Source: Chloroflexota bacterium
GTDB taxonomy: Bacteria > Chloroflexota > UBA6077 > JACCZL01
Assembly (NCBI GenBank): GCA_030447245.1
Contig: JAUJPG010000002.1
Location: forward strand, 75,486 to 139,485
Length of the DNA: 64,000 bases
Direction of reading: 5' to 3'
In this document: positions 9,338-18,459 of the stretch, in pieces
Numbering within the stretch: position 1 is the stretch's first letter
Layout: every line of letters starts with the position of its first letter
Position numbers and translations under genes: made by a program
Notes under the pieces: generated by a model
What the model was told of the DNA's origin: nothing
The model's database searches: none
Seen by the model: only the letters and a program-made list of their open reading frames with translations

Positions 9338-9338
9338 G

Positions 9339-9878
9339 TCAGCCCTCCTTCAGGTGCTCCTCCCGCTGGACCGGTGGCCCCCGCTCGCCGAGGCTCTGCA
9401 GGGCGGGACCGGTAAGACGGAAGGTGGTCCATTCGCTCATCGGAATGGCGCCGACCGCCCGGTAAAACTGGATTGACGGTGCATTCCAATCGAGGACTGA
9501 CCATTCCAGACGGCCACAGCCACGCTCGACGGCAAGGCGCGCCAGTGCAGCTAGTAGCGCCTTGCCATGGCCCTGACCGCGCGCCTCGGGTACGACGAAG
9601 AGGTCCTCCAGGTAGATGCCCGGTCGGCCCTGGAAGGTCGAGTAATTGTGGAAGAAGAGGGCAAACCCGACGGAGCCCTCGCTCCCATCCGCTATCAGGA
9701 CCTCGCAGTAACGTCGATCGCCGAACAGGTGCTCTCGCAGAGCGGCTTCGGTGGCCGAAACCTCGTGGCTCAGATGCTCGTACTCGGCCAGGTCGCGGAT
9801 CAAGGCGAAGACAGAGGGCACGTCGCTCGGGCGGGCGAAGCGAATAGTGGTGCCGGATGTCACCGCTCTTTGTTCCAA
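9339..9878 (-). CDS. GNAT family N-acetyltransferase
   Basis: 179 residues with the GNAT fold. IRFARPSDVPSVFALIRDLA forms beta1-alpha1, YLEDLFVVPEARGQGHGKAL holds the acetyl-CoA pyrophosphate loop (R/QxxGxG/A), and WSVLDWNAPSIQFYRAVGA is motif B. This resembles the spermidine/diamine acetyltransferase-like and YhhY-like group (EDLFV.p..RG.G.G..L). The start is either TTG at 9878 or GTG five codons in, at 9863. No ATG is available before the fold begins. It is first in a two-gene unit with the M20 hydrolase. Acceptor substrate unknown. Confidence 0.87.
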   Translation of the reverse strand: MEQRAVTSGTTIRFARPSDVPSVFALIRDLAEYEHLSHEVSATEAALREHLFGDRRYCEVLIADGSEGSVGFALFFHNYSTFQGRPGIYLEDLFVVPEARGQGHGKALLAALARLAVERGCGRLEWSVLDWNAPSIQFYRAVGAIPMSEWTTFRLTGPALQSLGERGPPVQREEHLKEG

Positions 9879-10019
9879 GCTAGCGTCCTCCGCTCGTCGA
9901 GATGCTGGGCAGGATAGTCGACCCTGCCTTGGCGAAGCCCGGGCCGGCGGCTACGATGTTGGGGGTGCCGGTCGGCAACGTTCGACTGGCGGCCGCGTGA
10001 CGGGCGAAGGAGTAGAAGC

Positions 10020-11699
10020 ATGCCTCGGATGAGCGGTAAGCGAGCATTGATGGAGCAGCTCGTTGCGGACGGGGTCCGCCACATCTTTGGCAATCCTGGC
10101 ACGACCGAGCAGGGGTTCATGGACATCCTGCAAGAGTACCCCCAGATCGAGTTCATGCTGGGCCTCCATGAGGGCGTCGTCGTCAGCATGGCCGACGCCT
10201 ACGCACGGATGACCGGCCGCCCGGCCTTTGTTGAGCTGCACATCGCGCCGGGGCTTGGCAACGCACTCGGGATGCTGCACAACGCACGGGTTGGCAAGTC
10301 CCCACTGGTCGTCTACGCAGGCCAGTCGGCAACCCGTGCCGAGTTCCAGGAGCCACATCTGACCGGGCCGTTGGTCGACATGGCGCGTCCGATTTGCAAG
10401 TGGGCGGCGCAGATTGAGCATGCCCATGATGTGCCACAGGCGCTTCGACGGGCGTTCAAGGTCGCCGAAGAGCCACCGCGCGGACCCGTGTTCTTGAGCC
10501 TGCCCATCGATACCCTGGATACCGAAGCCGAGATGGACATCCGGCCAACATCGTACACGAGGTGGCGCTCTCGTCCCGACCAGGGAGCCGTGGTCGATGC
10601 GTGCGAGCTGCTCTTGCGTGTGGAGCGGCCGATGATGATGGTCGGTGACGGGGTAGCGCTCTCCGGAGCCCAGGCTGAGACGGCCGCTGTGGCGGAGCTG
10701 CTCGGCGCGCCGATGTTCGAGTGTTACGCCTCCGAGTTCAACGTACCGGCCAACCACCCACTCTATCGCGGCAGCGTCAACTTCGTCAGCCCTGGTCCGC
10801 TCCGCAAGGTGCTCGCGGAGTGCGACCTGCTGCTCGTCGTCGGCGCGCCGGTGTTTCAGCTTATCTTCCCTGAGCCGGAACAGCCGGTCATCCCGCCGTC
10901 CGCACGGCTCATTCAGATCGACAACAACGCGTGGGAGTTAAGCAAGAATGTTCCGGCGGACGTCGGCATCCTGGCTGACTCGAAGGCCACGCTGCATGAG
11001 ATTGCCGAGTTGCTGCGAAGTCGTCAGTCGCAGGAAGCGGCACACGCGGCCAAGCGCCGCGGAGCCGCCGCGGCCGACCAGATCCGGGGCCACAAGGAGC
11101 GCGCTCGCGCTCGTGATCGCGAACGCTGGAATAACTCGCCGATCTCGGCGCCGCGCCTGATGCACGAGATCGCTCAAACACTGCCGCCCCACGGGACGGT
11201 CTTCTCCGAGGCGATCACCAACACATCGCACGTGGAGGCAGCGATTCAGCCAGACCAGCCGGGGCGGCTCGTCAAAGGGCGTGGTGGCGGCATCGGTCCG
11301 GGCCTGCCGGGCACACTCGGGGTTCAACTCGCGCAGCCAGATCGCAAGGTCGTGGGGATCTGCTCCGATGGGGCCGCGATGTACAGCATCACCGCGCTCT
11401 GGACCGCGGCCCACCATCAAATTCCAGTGACCTACGTGATGCTGAGCAACGCGAGCTACCGTATTCTAAAGCTGAACATGGTCGAGTATCTGGGCTCGGC
11501 CGTTCGCGACCGCCGCTTCGTGGCGATGGACCTGACCGACCCGGAGCTGCGCTTCGACCGCCTGGCCGAGGCGATGGGCGTGTCCGGGCGGCGAGTCGAG
11601 CATCCCGACGAGCTGACCGGAGCGCTCCGCGAGGCCTTAGACCATGACGGCCCCTCGCTGGTGGACGTCGCGCTCGAGAGCCCGGTCCCCATTCCCTGA
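10020..11699 (+). CDS. Thiamine-diphosphate enzyme, benzoylformate decarboxylase/acetolactate synthase-like
   Basis: 559 residues with the three-domain ThDP architecture. The N-terminal pyrimidine-binding domain has HIFGNPGTTEQGF and the catalytic Glu in LHEGVVVSMADAYARMTG near residue 60. The central domain (about 190-330) has MMMVGDGVALSGAQAE. The C-terminal PP-binding domain has GICSDGAAMYSITALWTAAH, where the usual GDG is SDG, then the Asn of LSNASYRILKLN. The HIFGNPGTTE start and lack of an FAD-type linker favour benzoylformate decarboxylase-like enzymes over true acetolactate synthase, which would have ilvN beside it. The substrate, probably a 2-keto acid, is unconfirmed. The gene is monocistronic with a TACGAT box about 65 bp upstream. 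Confidence 0.83.
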   Translation: MPRMSGKRALMEQLVADGVRHIFGNPGTTEQGFMDILQEYPQIEFMLGLHEGVVVSMADAYARMTGRPAFVELHIAPGLGNALGMLHNARVGKSPLVVYAGQSATRAEFQEPHLTGPLVDMARPICKWAAQIEHAHDVPQALRRAFKVAEEPPRGPVFLSLPIDTLDTEAEMDIRPTSYTRWRSRPDQGAVVDACELLLRVERPMMMVGDGVALSGAQAETAAVAELLGAPMFECYASEFNVPANHPLYRGSVNFVSPGPLRKVLAECDLLLVVGAPVFQLIFPEPEQPVIPPSARLIQIDNNAWELSKNVPADVGILADSKATLHEIAELLRSRQSQEAAHAAKRRGAAAADQIRGHKERARARDRERWNNSPISAPRLMHEIAQTLPPHGTVFSEAITNTSHVEAAIQPDQPGRLVKGRGGGIGPGLPGTLGVQLAQPDRKVVGICSDGAAMYSITALWTAAHHQIPVTYVMLSNASYRILKLNMVEYLGSAVRDRRFVAMDLTDPELRFDRLAEAMGVSGRRVEHPDELTGALREALDHDGPSLVDVALESPVPIP

Positions 11700-11748
11700 G
11701 CGCGCGACGGCTGAACTTCCTGCGACAGAAGAGACCCTGCCGCAGGAG

Positions 11749-12000
11749 CTACGCGACCGGCGTTCGGCTCTCGCGACTCCCGAGGCCGCAGAGGACGCCA
11801 GTGGCCGCCCACAGGCTCAAAAGCAGCCATTCTGGCATCCGCGTGTTGGTCTGGAAGAGGATGATTGCCAGCAGGACGCCCAGAGCGCCGAGTGTGATCT
11901 GCCGACTGAGGACCGGCTTCCGGAGCTGGACATGGAGAAGCACGCTCGCCAAGACTCCGCCGGCGACACCGATGAGATAGACCGCCACATACCCCCACAT
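11749..12000 (-). CDS. Small membrane protein, hypothetical
   Basis: 83 residues. Three hydrophobic stretches, at about 4-24, 34-50 and 56-73, suggest two or three transmembrane helices with short loops and a basic RKPVLSR turn after the first. It is convergent with the ThDP enzyme and divergent from the M20 peptidase, with no operon partner. No family is recognised, and the upstream ribosome site is weak. Confidence 0.45.
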   Translation of the reverse strand: MWGYVAVYLIGVAGGVLASVLLHVQLRKPVLSRQITLGALGVLLAIILFQTNTRMPEWLLLSLWAATGVLCGLGSRESRTPVA

Positions 12001-12149
12001 TGGTACGGCTTTCCAGCTCCAAGCCCACGCGTGCTGAGCGAGTCTACACGAGGCGCGGCGACTCGAGCACCCTCTTCCCGCTCCCGAAGTTGAGTCGGGC
12101 GCCCAGCGGCGCTACACTGGGCCAAACGCGGGGCGGTGGTGAGGCGAAT

Positions 12150-13505
12150 ATGCCGACGATCGACGAGCTGATAGCGAGCGTTGACCGGGCCCGTGACGAG
12201 GTCGTGCAGCTTCTCCAGGATCTCGTTCGGATCCCGACGATCAACGTCGGACCCCGCCCAGACACGGGTAACGAGACGCGCGCTTGCGAGCTGGTGCAGG
12301 CCAAATTCCGGGAAGCGGGAATCTCTTCCCAGGTACTCGAGTCCGTGCCCGGGCGCGGGAACCTCGTGGCGCGAATGGCGGGCGGCGAAGGTCAGCGGCT
12401 CCTGTTCATGTCCCATACGGATGTTGTCCCGGTCGAGGATGAGACCCTCTGGGAGCACCCGCCGTTTTCGGGCACGATCGACCGTGGCCGGATCTACGGG
12501 CGTGGCGCCGACGACGACAAGGCCGACGTGGTGGCACACGCGATGGGGTTGATCCTTCTCCAACGAGGCGGCGTCCGACTCGGGGGGGAGCTCATCTACC
12601 TTGCGGCCGCGGACGAGGAATCAGGCGGCCGCTGGGGCGCGGGCTGGATGGCCGAGCAGTACCCCGAGAAGATTCGGGCAGACGTAGCGATCAACGAAGG
12701 TGGTGGCAACCCGATCCGCACGCCGAACGGCGTCCTCTACCCGATCTGTAGCGGCGAGAAGAGCCGACTTGAGGCGCGACTGACCCGCAAGGGACGATCG
12801 GGCCATGCTTCGCGGCCCTGGACGGCAGACAATCCCGTTCCAGTGATGGCCGAGGTGGTGGGTCGGATCATGGCGTATGCCCCAGAGGTCGACGTCTCAC
12901 ATCCATTCTTCCGTGAGGTGCTGCAGGCGCTCGGGATCGACCAAGATCCGAATGCCGAGAACATCGACCGGATCTGTGACTCGCTCGCGGGTCGGGAGGC
13001 ACTTGCCACGACGCTCAAGGCATCCTCACGAATGACGATCACTCCGACAATGGTGAACGCCGGCGTCAAGAGCAACAGCATTCCCGACCGCGCGCACGTC
13101 GTCTGTGACGTTCGGGGATTGCCTGGTCAGGATGACCGCTACGTCCGTGCGGAACTCGAGCACATCTCCAGCGGCCTCGGGATGGACATCGACGTCGATT
13201 ACACCGCCGTCTCCAACGCGTCACCCGACGACTCGCCCTTCGTGGACCTTGCGGGCCAGGCGCTCGGCAGCGCTCTCGGAGATCAGGACTTCCGCCTTGT
13301 GCCCGCGCTGACGGTCGGGTTCACCGACTCGCGATTCGTGCGCCCATTAGGCGCTCAGGTCTACGGCTTCGGGCCTCACCACCCGAGTGCCGAGCCGAAT
13401 CGGGCGGGAGTTCACGGCAACAACGAATTCATGGAGATCGAGAGCTTGATGCTGCGCACCAAGTTCGCCGTCGCGCTGGCCTGCCTCACGCTGGGGGTGG
13501 CGTGA
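12150..13505 (+). CDS. M20 family peptidase/deacylase (ArgE/DapE/PepV-like)
   Basis: 451 residues from the ATG at 12150. The start is chosen because MPTIDELIASVDRARDE matches family N-termini and follows a GGTGAGG site. Zinc-binding motifs are in order: LLFMSHTDVVPVE (His-x-Asp) near residue 88, YGRGADDDKADV (bridging Asp) near 120, AADEESGGRWGAG (catalytic Glu and ligand) near 155. Then come GRSGHASRPWTADNPV in the dimerisation lid and VYGFGPHHPSAEPNRAGVHGNNEF with the C-terminal ligand His. It may be a general dipeptidase or acetylornithine/succinyl-diaminopimelate deacylase type enzyme. It is not next to arginine or lysine genes, so it is probably catabolic. Confidence 0.87.
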   Translation: MPTIDELIASVDRARDEVVQLLQDLVRIPTINVGPRPDTGNETRACELVQAKFREAGISSQVLESVPGRGNLVARMAGGEGQRLLFMSHTDVVPVEDETLWEHPPFSGTIDRGRIYGRGADDDKADVVAHAMGLILLQRGGVRLGGELIYLAAADEESGGRWGAGWMAEQYPEKIRADVAINEGGGNPIRTPNGVLYPICSGEKSRLEARLTRKGRSGHASRPWTADNPVPVMAEVVGRIMAYAPEVDVSHPFFREVLQALGIDQDPNAENIDRICDSLAGREALATTLKASSRMTITPTMVNAGVKSNSIPDRAHVVCDVRGLPGQDDRYVRAELEHISSGLGMDIDVDYTAVSNASPDDSPFVDLAGQALGSALGDQDFRLVPALTVGFTDSRFVRPLGAQVYGFGPHHPSAEPNRAGVHGNNEFMEIESLMLRTKFAVALACLTLGVA

Positions 13506-13552
13506 GGCGGAGTGACCTGCCCAGCTGAGCACGGCATAGCGTTGGACTAGGC

Positions 13553-14068
13553 GTGAGGATAGACCTCGGCTACCTTGTCGTGACCGGGACGAGCACGGCA
13601 TCGCGCGCGCCCGAGATCGTGCGTGGACTGCAGCGACTCGGCCTGTCGACCATCACGTTGATGACTCCGAACGCTCGGCGGGTGGTCAGCCCGTGGGAGC
13701 TCTCCAACCTCGTCGGCAATCGGCTGGTCGAGTCGTACTTCGACGCGGCGATACTTCCGCGGCCGCCATCGGGTCTCGTGCTCGTAGCGCCGTGCGGTTT
13801 CAACTCCTTGAACAAGCTCGCCGCGGGGATCGCCGACAACCTGGCCCTGTCGGTCGTGGCCGAGGCGATCGGTCGGCGCACGCCAGTGATTGTGGCCCCC
13901 TCGGTGAACGACGCGCTTCTGAGCCACCCGCGCACCGCGGCCTCGACTGCGACGCTGCGAGAGTGGGGCGTGTCAGTCGTTCCACCCGAAGATCACGGCG
14001 CGGGGCCGCGCCTGGCGCCCACCGACGTGCTGCTCGCCGAGGTGGGTCGTCGACTCTGCGACCTGTAG
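13553..14068 (+). CDS. Flavoprotein of the HFCD/CoaC type
   Basis: 171 residues. LGYLVVTGTSTASRAPEIVR opens a Rossmann-like flavin fold. VLVAPCGFNSLNKLAAGIADNLA matches the P(A/C)..N...K...G.ADNL signature of homo-oligomeric flavin-containing Cys decarboxylases. RTPVIVAPSVNDALLSHP replaces the usual P.mn..m...P segment. Family members include phosphopantothenoylcysteine decarboxylase and flavin prenyltransferase, but the CoaB half is absent and the protein is short. The substrate is therefore unclear. The start is a GTG or an ATG-like codon at 13553. It lies 47 bp after the M20 peptidase and may share its transcript. Confidence 0.72.
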   Translation: MRIDLGYLVVTGTSTASRAPEIVRGLQRLGLSTITLMTPNARRVVSPWELSNLVGNRLVESYFDAAILPRPPSGLVLVAPCGFNSLNKLAAGIADNLALSVVAEAIGRRTPVIVAPSVNDALLSHPRTAASTATLREWGVSVVPPEDHGAGPRLAPTDVLLAEVGRRLCDL

Positions 14069-14095
14069 GATCATCTGCTCACGGCCGTGGGCAGC

Positions 14096-14122
14096 AAAAG
14101 GCCCGACTTCGCTGGTCGGGCC
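14096..14122 (-). terminator. Rho-independent terminator of tRNA-Gly
   Basis: On the minus strand a perfect 8-bp stem GGCCCGAC/GTCGGGCC with a 7-base loop is followed by TTTT. It starts 2 bases after the tRNA 3' end. Confidence 0.88.
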
Positions 14123-14124
14123 GG

Positions 14125-14195
14125 AGCGGGAGAAGGGAATCGAACCCTCACGTCTAGCTTGGGAAGCTAGCAGGCTACCACTACATCACTCCCGC
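14125..14195 (-). tRNA. tRNA-Gly (anticodon CCC)
   Basis: The minus strand folds as a 71-base tRNA: acceptor GCGGGAG pairing with the 3' CTCCCGC, D-arm loop AGTGGTA, anticodon stem CTAGC/GCTAG closing the loop TTCCCAA (anticodon CCC), T-arm with GGTTCGATTCC, and discriminator T. CCA is not encoded. The D-stem is weakly paired but the rest is canonical. It is a single gene with its own promoter and terminator. Confidence 0.95.
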
Positions 14196-14206
14196 GGGAT
14201 GGCATG

Positions 14207-14236
14207 AGTATAGATTCGACTGCGCGGGGCCGGCAA
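14207..14236 (-). promoter_or_regulatory. Sigma-70-type promoter of tRNA-Gly
   Basis: On the minus strand, TTGCCG (14231-14236) and TATACT (14207-14212) are separated by 18 bp, with the -10 box 11 bp before the tRNA. The same layout recurs before the SAM riboswitch. Confidence 0.65.
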
Positions 14237-14327
14237 ACATCGGAGTACGGGGGCTGGCCTCGGAGCGGGTCGCGGTACCCGCGCTAAGCACGAACCGCGG
14301 GCTCCTCCTACGGGTGGCCGGGTGCTG

Positions 14328-15401
14328 CTAGGTGGACTTCCCCAGCTCGGCCTTGAGGAAGTCGATGTTCTCGATCGTGGTGGGGTCGGCCTCGTTGAGC
14401 AGGGCGAGATAGTAGGTCACGAAGTCGCCCCAGACGACCATGTGGCAGACCTGCGCTAACTCGCCCTGGCCTTCCGCGCGGAGGACGCGGCTACGGACCC
14501 CGCGGCGGCCGAGCAGCTGGCTGGTCACGCGTTCACGGAGGCCGATCCGGGGGTGGTTCAGCGGCGACGAGAGGATAAGGACCTGGATCTTCTGCTCGAG
14601 CGCCGCCGGGTGCTCGTAGCCGATGACCGCGTTGTGGTTCAGCTCCGGGAACTGTTCGAAGAACGCCCAGTGCTTGGCGTTCTCGTTGAACTGCCCCTTC
14701 CAGCGCCGCGCGACCTCCGCGAGGATGCCGCCGCCGTAGACGACGGCGAGGCTACCGTGGATGACGGTCGCCAGTTCTTTCGCCGGGTTGAGCGAGGTCG
14801 GGCTATCCGGATGACAGGTCGCGGTCTGTTGGCGAATCGCCGCGAGAGCCTCGTCCACCTTGAGCTCGATCTCCGGCAGGTACTCCAGCCTGACCAGTAG
14901 CCGGAGCAGCAAGAAGAGTGAGTAGCCGAGGGCTGCCCTCGGCTGCGCCTCATAGGTGAAGCGCAGCACCGGGAACCCATGTTGCTCAGCGAGCTGGCCC
15001 AGCTTCCCACCGGTTGTGAGTCCAATGACTCGGGCACCGACGGCGAGCGCCTGATCGGTCGCGGACAGTGTCTCCTCGGTGTTGCCTGAGTAGCTGGCGG
15101 CAATGACCAGCGTCTCCGACCCGACCCAGGCTGGTAGCTCGTACTCGCGCGAGACGAGTATCGGGATCGGAACGTGGCGAGCGGTGAGCGTCCGCGCGAG
15201 ATCGCCCCCGATCGCCGACCCGCCCATGCCGAGAACCACGATCTGCCTCGCCTGGCCATACTCCGCGGGCAGGTCGAAGCTGGTCGCGATGTTCCAGGCG
15301 TCCTGAGCCTGGCGATCCATCTCTAGGACGCGAGCGAGCATGTCAGACCGATCGAGCTGTTGGTACGTAGTCGGTTGATCCAGATCGATCATCGTCTCCA
15401 T
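14328..15401 (-). CDS. Bifunctional phosphoglucose/phosphomannose isomerase (SIS domains)
   Basis: 357 residues when begun at the ATG at 15401 (or at 15392, three codons later). A longer in-frame extension to 15623 is rejected because it is Arg-rich, unlike the family, and runs into the divergent gene at 15622. Motifs: IVVLGMGGSAIGGDLART near residue 50 (SIS phosphosugar loop), VIAASYSGNTEETLS near 95, WAFFEQFPELNHNAVIGYEHP with catalytic Glu and His near 260. The family interconverts glucose-6-P, fructose-6-P and mannose-6-P in archaea and some bacteria. Here it could feed glycolysis and the GDP-mannose used by the surface-sugar genes. Confidence 0.9.
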   Translation of the reverse strand: METMIDLDQPTTYQQLDRSDMLARVLEMDRQAQDAWNIATSFDLPAEYGQARQIVVLGMGGSAIGGDLARTLTARHVPIPILVSREYELPAWVGSETLVIAASYSGNTEETLSATDQALAVGARVIGLTTGGKLGQLAEQHGFPVLRFTYEAQPRAALGYSLFLLLRLLVRLEYLPEIELKVDEALAAIRQQTATCHPDSPTSLNPAKELATVIHGSLAVVYGGGILAEVARRWKGQFNENAKHWAFFEQFPELNHNAVIGYEHPAALEQKIQVLILSSPLNHPRIGLRERVTSQLLGRRGVRSRVLRAEGQGELAQVCHMVVWGDFVTYYLALLNEADPTTIENIDFLKAELGKST

Positions 15402-15621
15402 CCCGCGCACGCGGCTTCCGAGCAATCCGCGGCGCCGAGGAAGTGTAGCTCCATCCGACGCACGGGTCAGCGACCGTGCCTGACCACCACGTCGCTGGCC
15501 GACCCGGAACATTCCTGCTCGTCGCCTTGGTCCCGGCGCCACGGCCGGTCGGATGCGGTCCTGGGCGCGCCGGGAGCTCCACAGCGGGCCCGCCGCTGTG
15601 GTCAAGCGGTATACTTGACGC

Positions 15622-16080
15622 ATGCTACGGTTCGCGTTTGTCGTGGGTGTTGCTGTCGGGATTAGTCTGATGGCCGGGGTCGTCCCGAGTTCGCAGGCAC
15701 AGCCAGCGCGCCCGGTTGTCGTCTTGTTGGCCAGTGACCAAGCAGCCTATCAGCTCGGGAGCTCGGTGACCTTTACGATCGCCGCGGATAATCCCGGCCC
15801 GGATCCGACTACGCTGACATTCAGTTCGGGACAGAGATACGACATCGTGGTGATGTCGGGCGAGGCCGAGGTCTGGCGCTGGTCGAACGAGCGGGCGTTC
15901 ACCGCGGTCTTCGGCGAGTCGTCGTTCCCATCTGGCTTGACGCTGTTGGGTCGCGAGACCTGGGACTGGCGTGACAACAGCGGTGCGCCATTGCCGCCGG
16001 GCACGTACCGGGTCATCGGCAGTATCGCATCGGTGCCGCCTCAACAGGGCAACGTCCTGGAGATCACGCTCTCGCCCTGA
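15622..16080 (+). CDS. Secreted BsuPI-domain protein
   Basis: 152 residues with a signal peptide (to about SQA near residue 27). The mature part matches the intracellular proteinase inhibitor BsuPI domain: VTFTIAADNPGPDPTTLTFS, SGQRYDIVVMSGEAEVWRWS, and ETWDW before a PPGTYRVIG strand. It is an Ig-like fold that in this exported form is more likely a structural or binding module than an intracellular inhibitor. A TATACT box at 15609-15614 ends 7 bp before the ATG, so the mRNA may be leaderless. It is divergent from the isomerase. Confidence 0.75.
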   Translation: MLRFAFVVGVAVGISLMAGVVPSSQAQPARPVVVLLASDQAAYQLGSSVTFTIAADNPGPDPTTLTFSSGQRYDIVVMSGEAEVWRWSNERAFTAVFGESSFPSGLTLLGRETWDWRDNSGAPLPPGTYRVIGSIASVPPQQGNVLEITLSP

Positions 16081-16100
16081 GTCAGCTGGACCGCTCGGGT

Positions 16101-17057
16101 TCAGGTCGCGGCACGCACACGGTGGCGCCAGTCTTCGAGCAAGTCGGCAAGCGTCTGCTCGAACGGAATCTCAGGTCGCCAGCCGGTCGCTGCGTGGAGC
16201 TTGGAGTAGTCGGCGTACTGGATCGGCACTTCCGAGGGCCGCATGAGCGCTGGATCGGTCTGGACCTCGAGGTGCCTGGTCGCGTGGGCGAGGAGTCCGT
16301 CGAGCACCTCACGAATCGGGCGAGGTTGGCCGCTGCCGAGATTGTAGACCTCGCCAGCCGTTCCCAGTTCCAGGAGAAGCCGGTACCCACGGACGACGTC
16401 GCGCACGTCGGTGAAGTCGCGCTCGCCATCCAGATAGCCTACTCGTATGACCGCGTCCCGAAGCCCAGCCTCGCTCTCTGCAATCTGACGCGCAAAGGCC
16501 GCCGCGACGAACGTGTCGACCTGGCCCGGCCCTGTGTGTCCGAAGGGTCGAACCCGAACGATCTGCATCCGGTGCGTCGCGAAGTACTGGTGTCCCAGCA
16601 GGTCCTGGGTGACCTTGCTGACCGCGTACGCGCTGACTGGTCGGAGTTCACAGGACTCGTCGATCGGTAACTGCTCGGGTGGCGTGGGCCCATACTCGTC
16701 GCTCGAGCCCACGACGAGGATCCGGGTGTCGACACCGCACTCGGCCACCGACTCGAGGAGGTTGACCTGACCGCCGATGTTGTTGATCAGCGTTGACAGC
16801 GGGTCTTCCAGCGAGCGCGCCACCGACGACTGGGCCGCGAGATGGTAGACGGCTTCGGGCCGCACCTCGCGGACGGCGGCGGTGACGCGAGCCCGGTCCG
16901 TGAGGTCCGCGGGCACCGTTCTGACCGCCGGGTCGAGATGTCGGTCGGAAGGCTCCGGCCGAGTCAGCCCCCACACCTGATCCTCGCCGCGTGCGAGCAG
17001 ATGAGCCGCCAGATGGCGACCCACAAACCCCGCGGCGCCGGTGATCAACACTCTCAT
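16101..17057 (-). CDS. NAD-dependent epimerase/dehydratase, GDP-4-keto-6-deoxymannose reductase-like
   Basis: 318 residues from the ATG at 17057, which places the NAD-binding GAAGFVGRHLAAHLL at the very N-terminus. Other motifs are VYHLAAQSSVARS, VGSSDEYGP and YAVSKVTQD (catalytic Tyr-x-x-x-Lys near residue 140). IVRVRPFGHTGPGQ and the DFTDVRDVVRGY segment are typical of the RMD/GDP-mannose dehydratase group of extended SDRs. The product would be a GDP-6-deoxysugar for surface glycans. A gene for the upstream 4,6-dehydratase is not adjacent, so the precise step is inference. It is isolated from the glycan cluster at 44-49 kb. Confidence 0.85.
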   Translation of the reverse strand: MRVLITGAAGFVGRHLAAHLLARGEDQVWGLTRPEPSDRHLDPAVRTVPADLTDRARVTAAVREVRPEAVYHLAAQSSVARSLEDPLSTLINNIGGQVNLLESVAECGVDTRILVVGSSDEYGPTPPEQLPIDESCELRPVSAYAVSKVTQDLLGHQYFATHRMQIVRVRPFGHTGPGQVDTFVAAAFARQIAESEAGLRDAVIRVGYLDGERDFTDVRDVVRGYRLLLELGTAGEVYNLGSGQPRPIREVLDGLLAHATRHLEVQTDPALMRPSEVPIQYADYSKLHAATGWRPEIPFEQTLADLLEDWRHRVRAAT

Positions 17058-17176
17058 GGCGGCGACAGGATACCGGAGCCAGGGCATGCCTGGAGAGTCA
17101 CTCAGGGGTCCATATCAGCCTGGCTGGGGAATCGGGCTGGTCGCCGAGCGAGGCTGACGAGCGTCGTCTGGAGCGT

Positions 17177-18425
17177 TCAGCGGGCGGCGACCGCCTGGGC
17201 CTGAGCCATGCCGGCCGCGGAGCGGAGGGCGTCAGCCTTATCGGTGCGCTCCCAGGGGGCGTCGATGTCGTCCCGGCCGAAATGTCCGTACGCCGCGGTC
17301 GCCTTGTAAATCGGCCGTCGGAGACGGAGGTCGCGGATCAGAGCGGCCGGTCGAAGGTCGAAATGCTCCTGGATGAGAGCGGCGATCGTGTCTTCGGAGA
17401 CCCGTCCTGTTCCAAAGGTCTCGATCATGACCGAAACAGGCTCGGCGACGCCGATGGCGTAGGCCAGCTGGATCTCAAAGCGGTCCGCAAGGCCGGCCGC
17501 GACGACGTTCTTGGCAACATACCGAGCGGCATAGGCTGCCGACCGGTCAACCTTCGTGGGATCCTTGCCGGAAAAGGCGCCGCCGCCGTGGCGCGCCATC
17601 CCGCCGTAGGTGTCGACAATGATCTTGCGCCCGGTAAGCCCAGAATCTCCGAATGGGCCGCCGATGACGAAACGGCCGGTTGGATTGATCAGGACCTTCG
17701 TGTCGCCGTCGAGCAGCTCGGCCGAGACGATCGGCGTGATCACGTGCTGCCGCACATCGCCGTCAATCTGTGGTTGTTCGACTCCTTCGGCGTGCTGGGT
17801 CGAGATGACGATCGTGTCAACACGGACCGGCTTGCCGTACTGGTACTCGACGGTCACCTGGCTCTTGCCGTCCGGGCGCAAATACGGAAGCGTGCCGTCC
17901 TTGCGGACGCGGGTGAGCTGCCGGGTCAAATGATGCGCCAGGGCAATTGGTAGCGGCATCAGCTCGGGAGTTTCGTTGCACGCGAAGCCGACCATCATGC
18001 CCTGGTCGCCCGGCGCCCGTTGCGAGGGCGGCGTCCTGGTCGCCCTGCTTGGACTCGAGCCCTTGGTCTACGCCGAGAGCAATGTCCTCGGATTGGCCGG
18101 ACAGATGAACGGCAATTTCCACGCTATCAGACGAGGTGCCGAACGAACGATCGGTGTAGCCGATGTCGCGCAGCGTGTCGCGGACGAGCTTCTTGACATC
18201 CTCAATCGGGGGCAGCGGCGTAACCTCGCCAAAGACGGCTACCCAATCGACCTTCTCGTCCGACTTGACTCCCGACTCGCACGCCACGCGAGCCTGGGGG
18301 TTCTTGCTCAGCGACCAATCCAGGACGGCATCGGAAATCTGGTCGCAGATCTTGTCCGGATGGCCCTCGGTGACCGACTCAGAAGTGAACAGCAGACTGG
18401 GCGACTGCATGAAAGTGATCGACAT
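17177..18425 (-). CDS. metK: S-adenosylmethionine synthetase, interrupted by a one-base frameshift
   Basis: Makes SAM from methionine and ATP. It is the last gene of the riboswitch-controlled operon, 34 bp after ahcY. The N-terminal part (ATG at 18425 after GGGAGGAG) gives [20 protein letters not shown], then [16 protein letters not shown] and the D-x-S-x-x-I region, ending in [19 protein letters not shown]. The C-terminal part resumes in the +1 frame with [54 protein letters not shown] and the [20 protein letters not shown] signature. Together they make a full-length ~415-residue MetK. The break lies between about 18008 and 18035, in GCCGCCC/GGGCGCCGGG runs, and one surplus base explains it. 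An essential enzyme is unlikely to be truly dead, so sequencing error is the first hypothesis. Confidence 0.93.
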
Positions 18426-18459
18426 GGCTCCTCCCTCATTCGCCATTCCTGATCGCCGG

